Below are positions 63,942-64,000 of a DNA stretch of 64,000 bases, in pieces; the first letter of the stretch is position 1, and each line of letters opens with the position of its first letter. A program made the position numbers and the translations under genes. The notes beneath the pieces were generated by a model. It ran no database searches. It saw only the letters and a list, made by a program, of their open reading frames with translations, and was not told where the DNA came from. Source of the stretch: Membranipora membranacea (Eukaryota; Bryozoa; Gymnolaemata; Cheilostomatida; Membraniporidae); NCBI GenBank assembly GCA_914767715.1, contig OU612065.1:4340001-4404000 (forward strand), written 5' to 3'.

Positions 63942-63960
63942 CTGGGAAATTGTCATCCAT
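63942..63960 (-). other. Candidate first coding exon
   Basis: On the minus strand, ACC-ATG-G at 63960 begins MDDNFP and is followed after 19 bases by GTAATG, a plausible 5' splice site. The overhang of one base is in phase with the candidate exon at 60831-60788. The evidence is only start context, splice site and phase. The stretch 63302-63941 shows nothing else. Confidence 0.2.
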
Positions 63961-64000
63961 GGTATATTGCATAAAAAGAAAAATACAACACCAACCAAAC

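Noticed and set aside
1-64000. CRISPR arrays, operons, prokaryotic promoters or phage genes
   Set aside because: The repeats are palindromic transposons and microsatellites, and the genes have spliceosomal introns; nothing bacterial or phage-like was seen.

Overview
The window is nuclear DNA from an animal. It is AT-rich, its genes are split by GT-AG introns of roughly 100 bp to several kb, and the spaces between exons are full of inverted repeats. All six recognisable genes are ordinary metazoan families. The nuclear receptor carries a P-box (CESCKA) and a post-DBD MKKEYIL-type motif of the NR1 class (DHR96/DAF-12/VDR side), which from family knowledge suggests a bilaterian invertebrate. A spiralian such as a mollusc or annelid is a guess, not a demonstrated assignment.

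Layout. 1-1.4 kb: direct repeats at the window edge. 1.4-9.3 kb, minus strand: 3' part of a CARF (ALS2CR8-domain) like gene, whose large intron holds a Ty3/gypsy RNase H relic and a tRNA-derived SINE. 10.3-11.5 kb, minus: a decayed non-LTR retrotransposon. 12.2-13.8 kb, plus: complete MRPL20. 14.6-18.6 kb: a dense cluster of palindromic elements, two of them nested composites. 19.5-25.2 kb, plus: complete DBR1, 11 coding exons, all known metal ligands present. 25.5-26.4 kb, minus: complete NDUFS5-like complex I subunit, convergent with DBR1. 26.6-29.0 kb: palindromic elements. 29.5-40.7 kb, plus: complete UBE4A, 19 coding exons ending in a U-box. 42.4-56.4 kb, minus: a nuclear receptor with a complete DBD and LBD in ten coding exons, possibly extending further 5'. 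56-64 kb: MITEs and a 1.5 kb near-perfect foldback with a second foldback inserted in one arm.

Exon models were built by hand from splice sites, reading-frame continuity and family resemblance. For MRPL20, DBR1, NDUFS5, UBE4A and the receptor the summed coding lengths are exact multiples of three, with phases agreeing at every junction. The genes do not form a pathway: they are housekeeping functions (mitochondrial ribosome, intron lariat turnover, complex I, ubiquitin chain elongation) next to two regulators. The unusual content is the number and nesting of foldback elements, not a new protein system.
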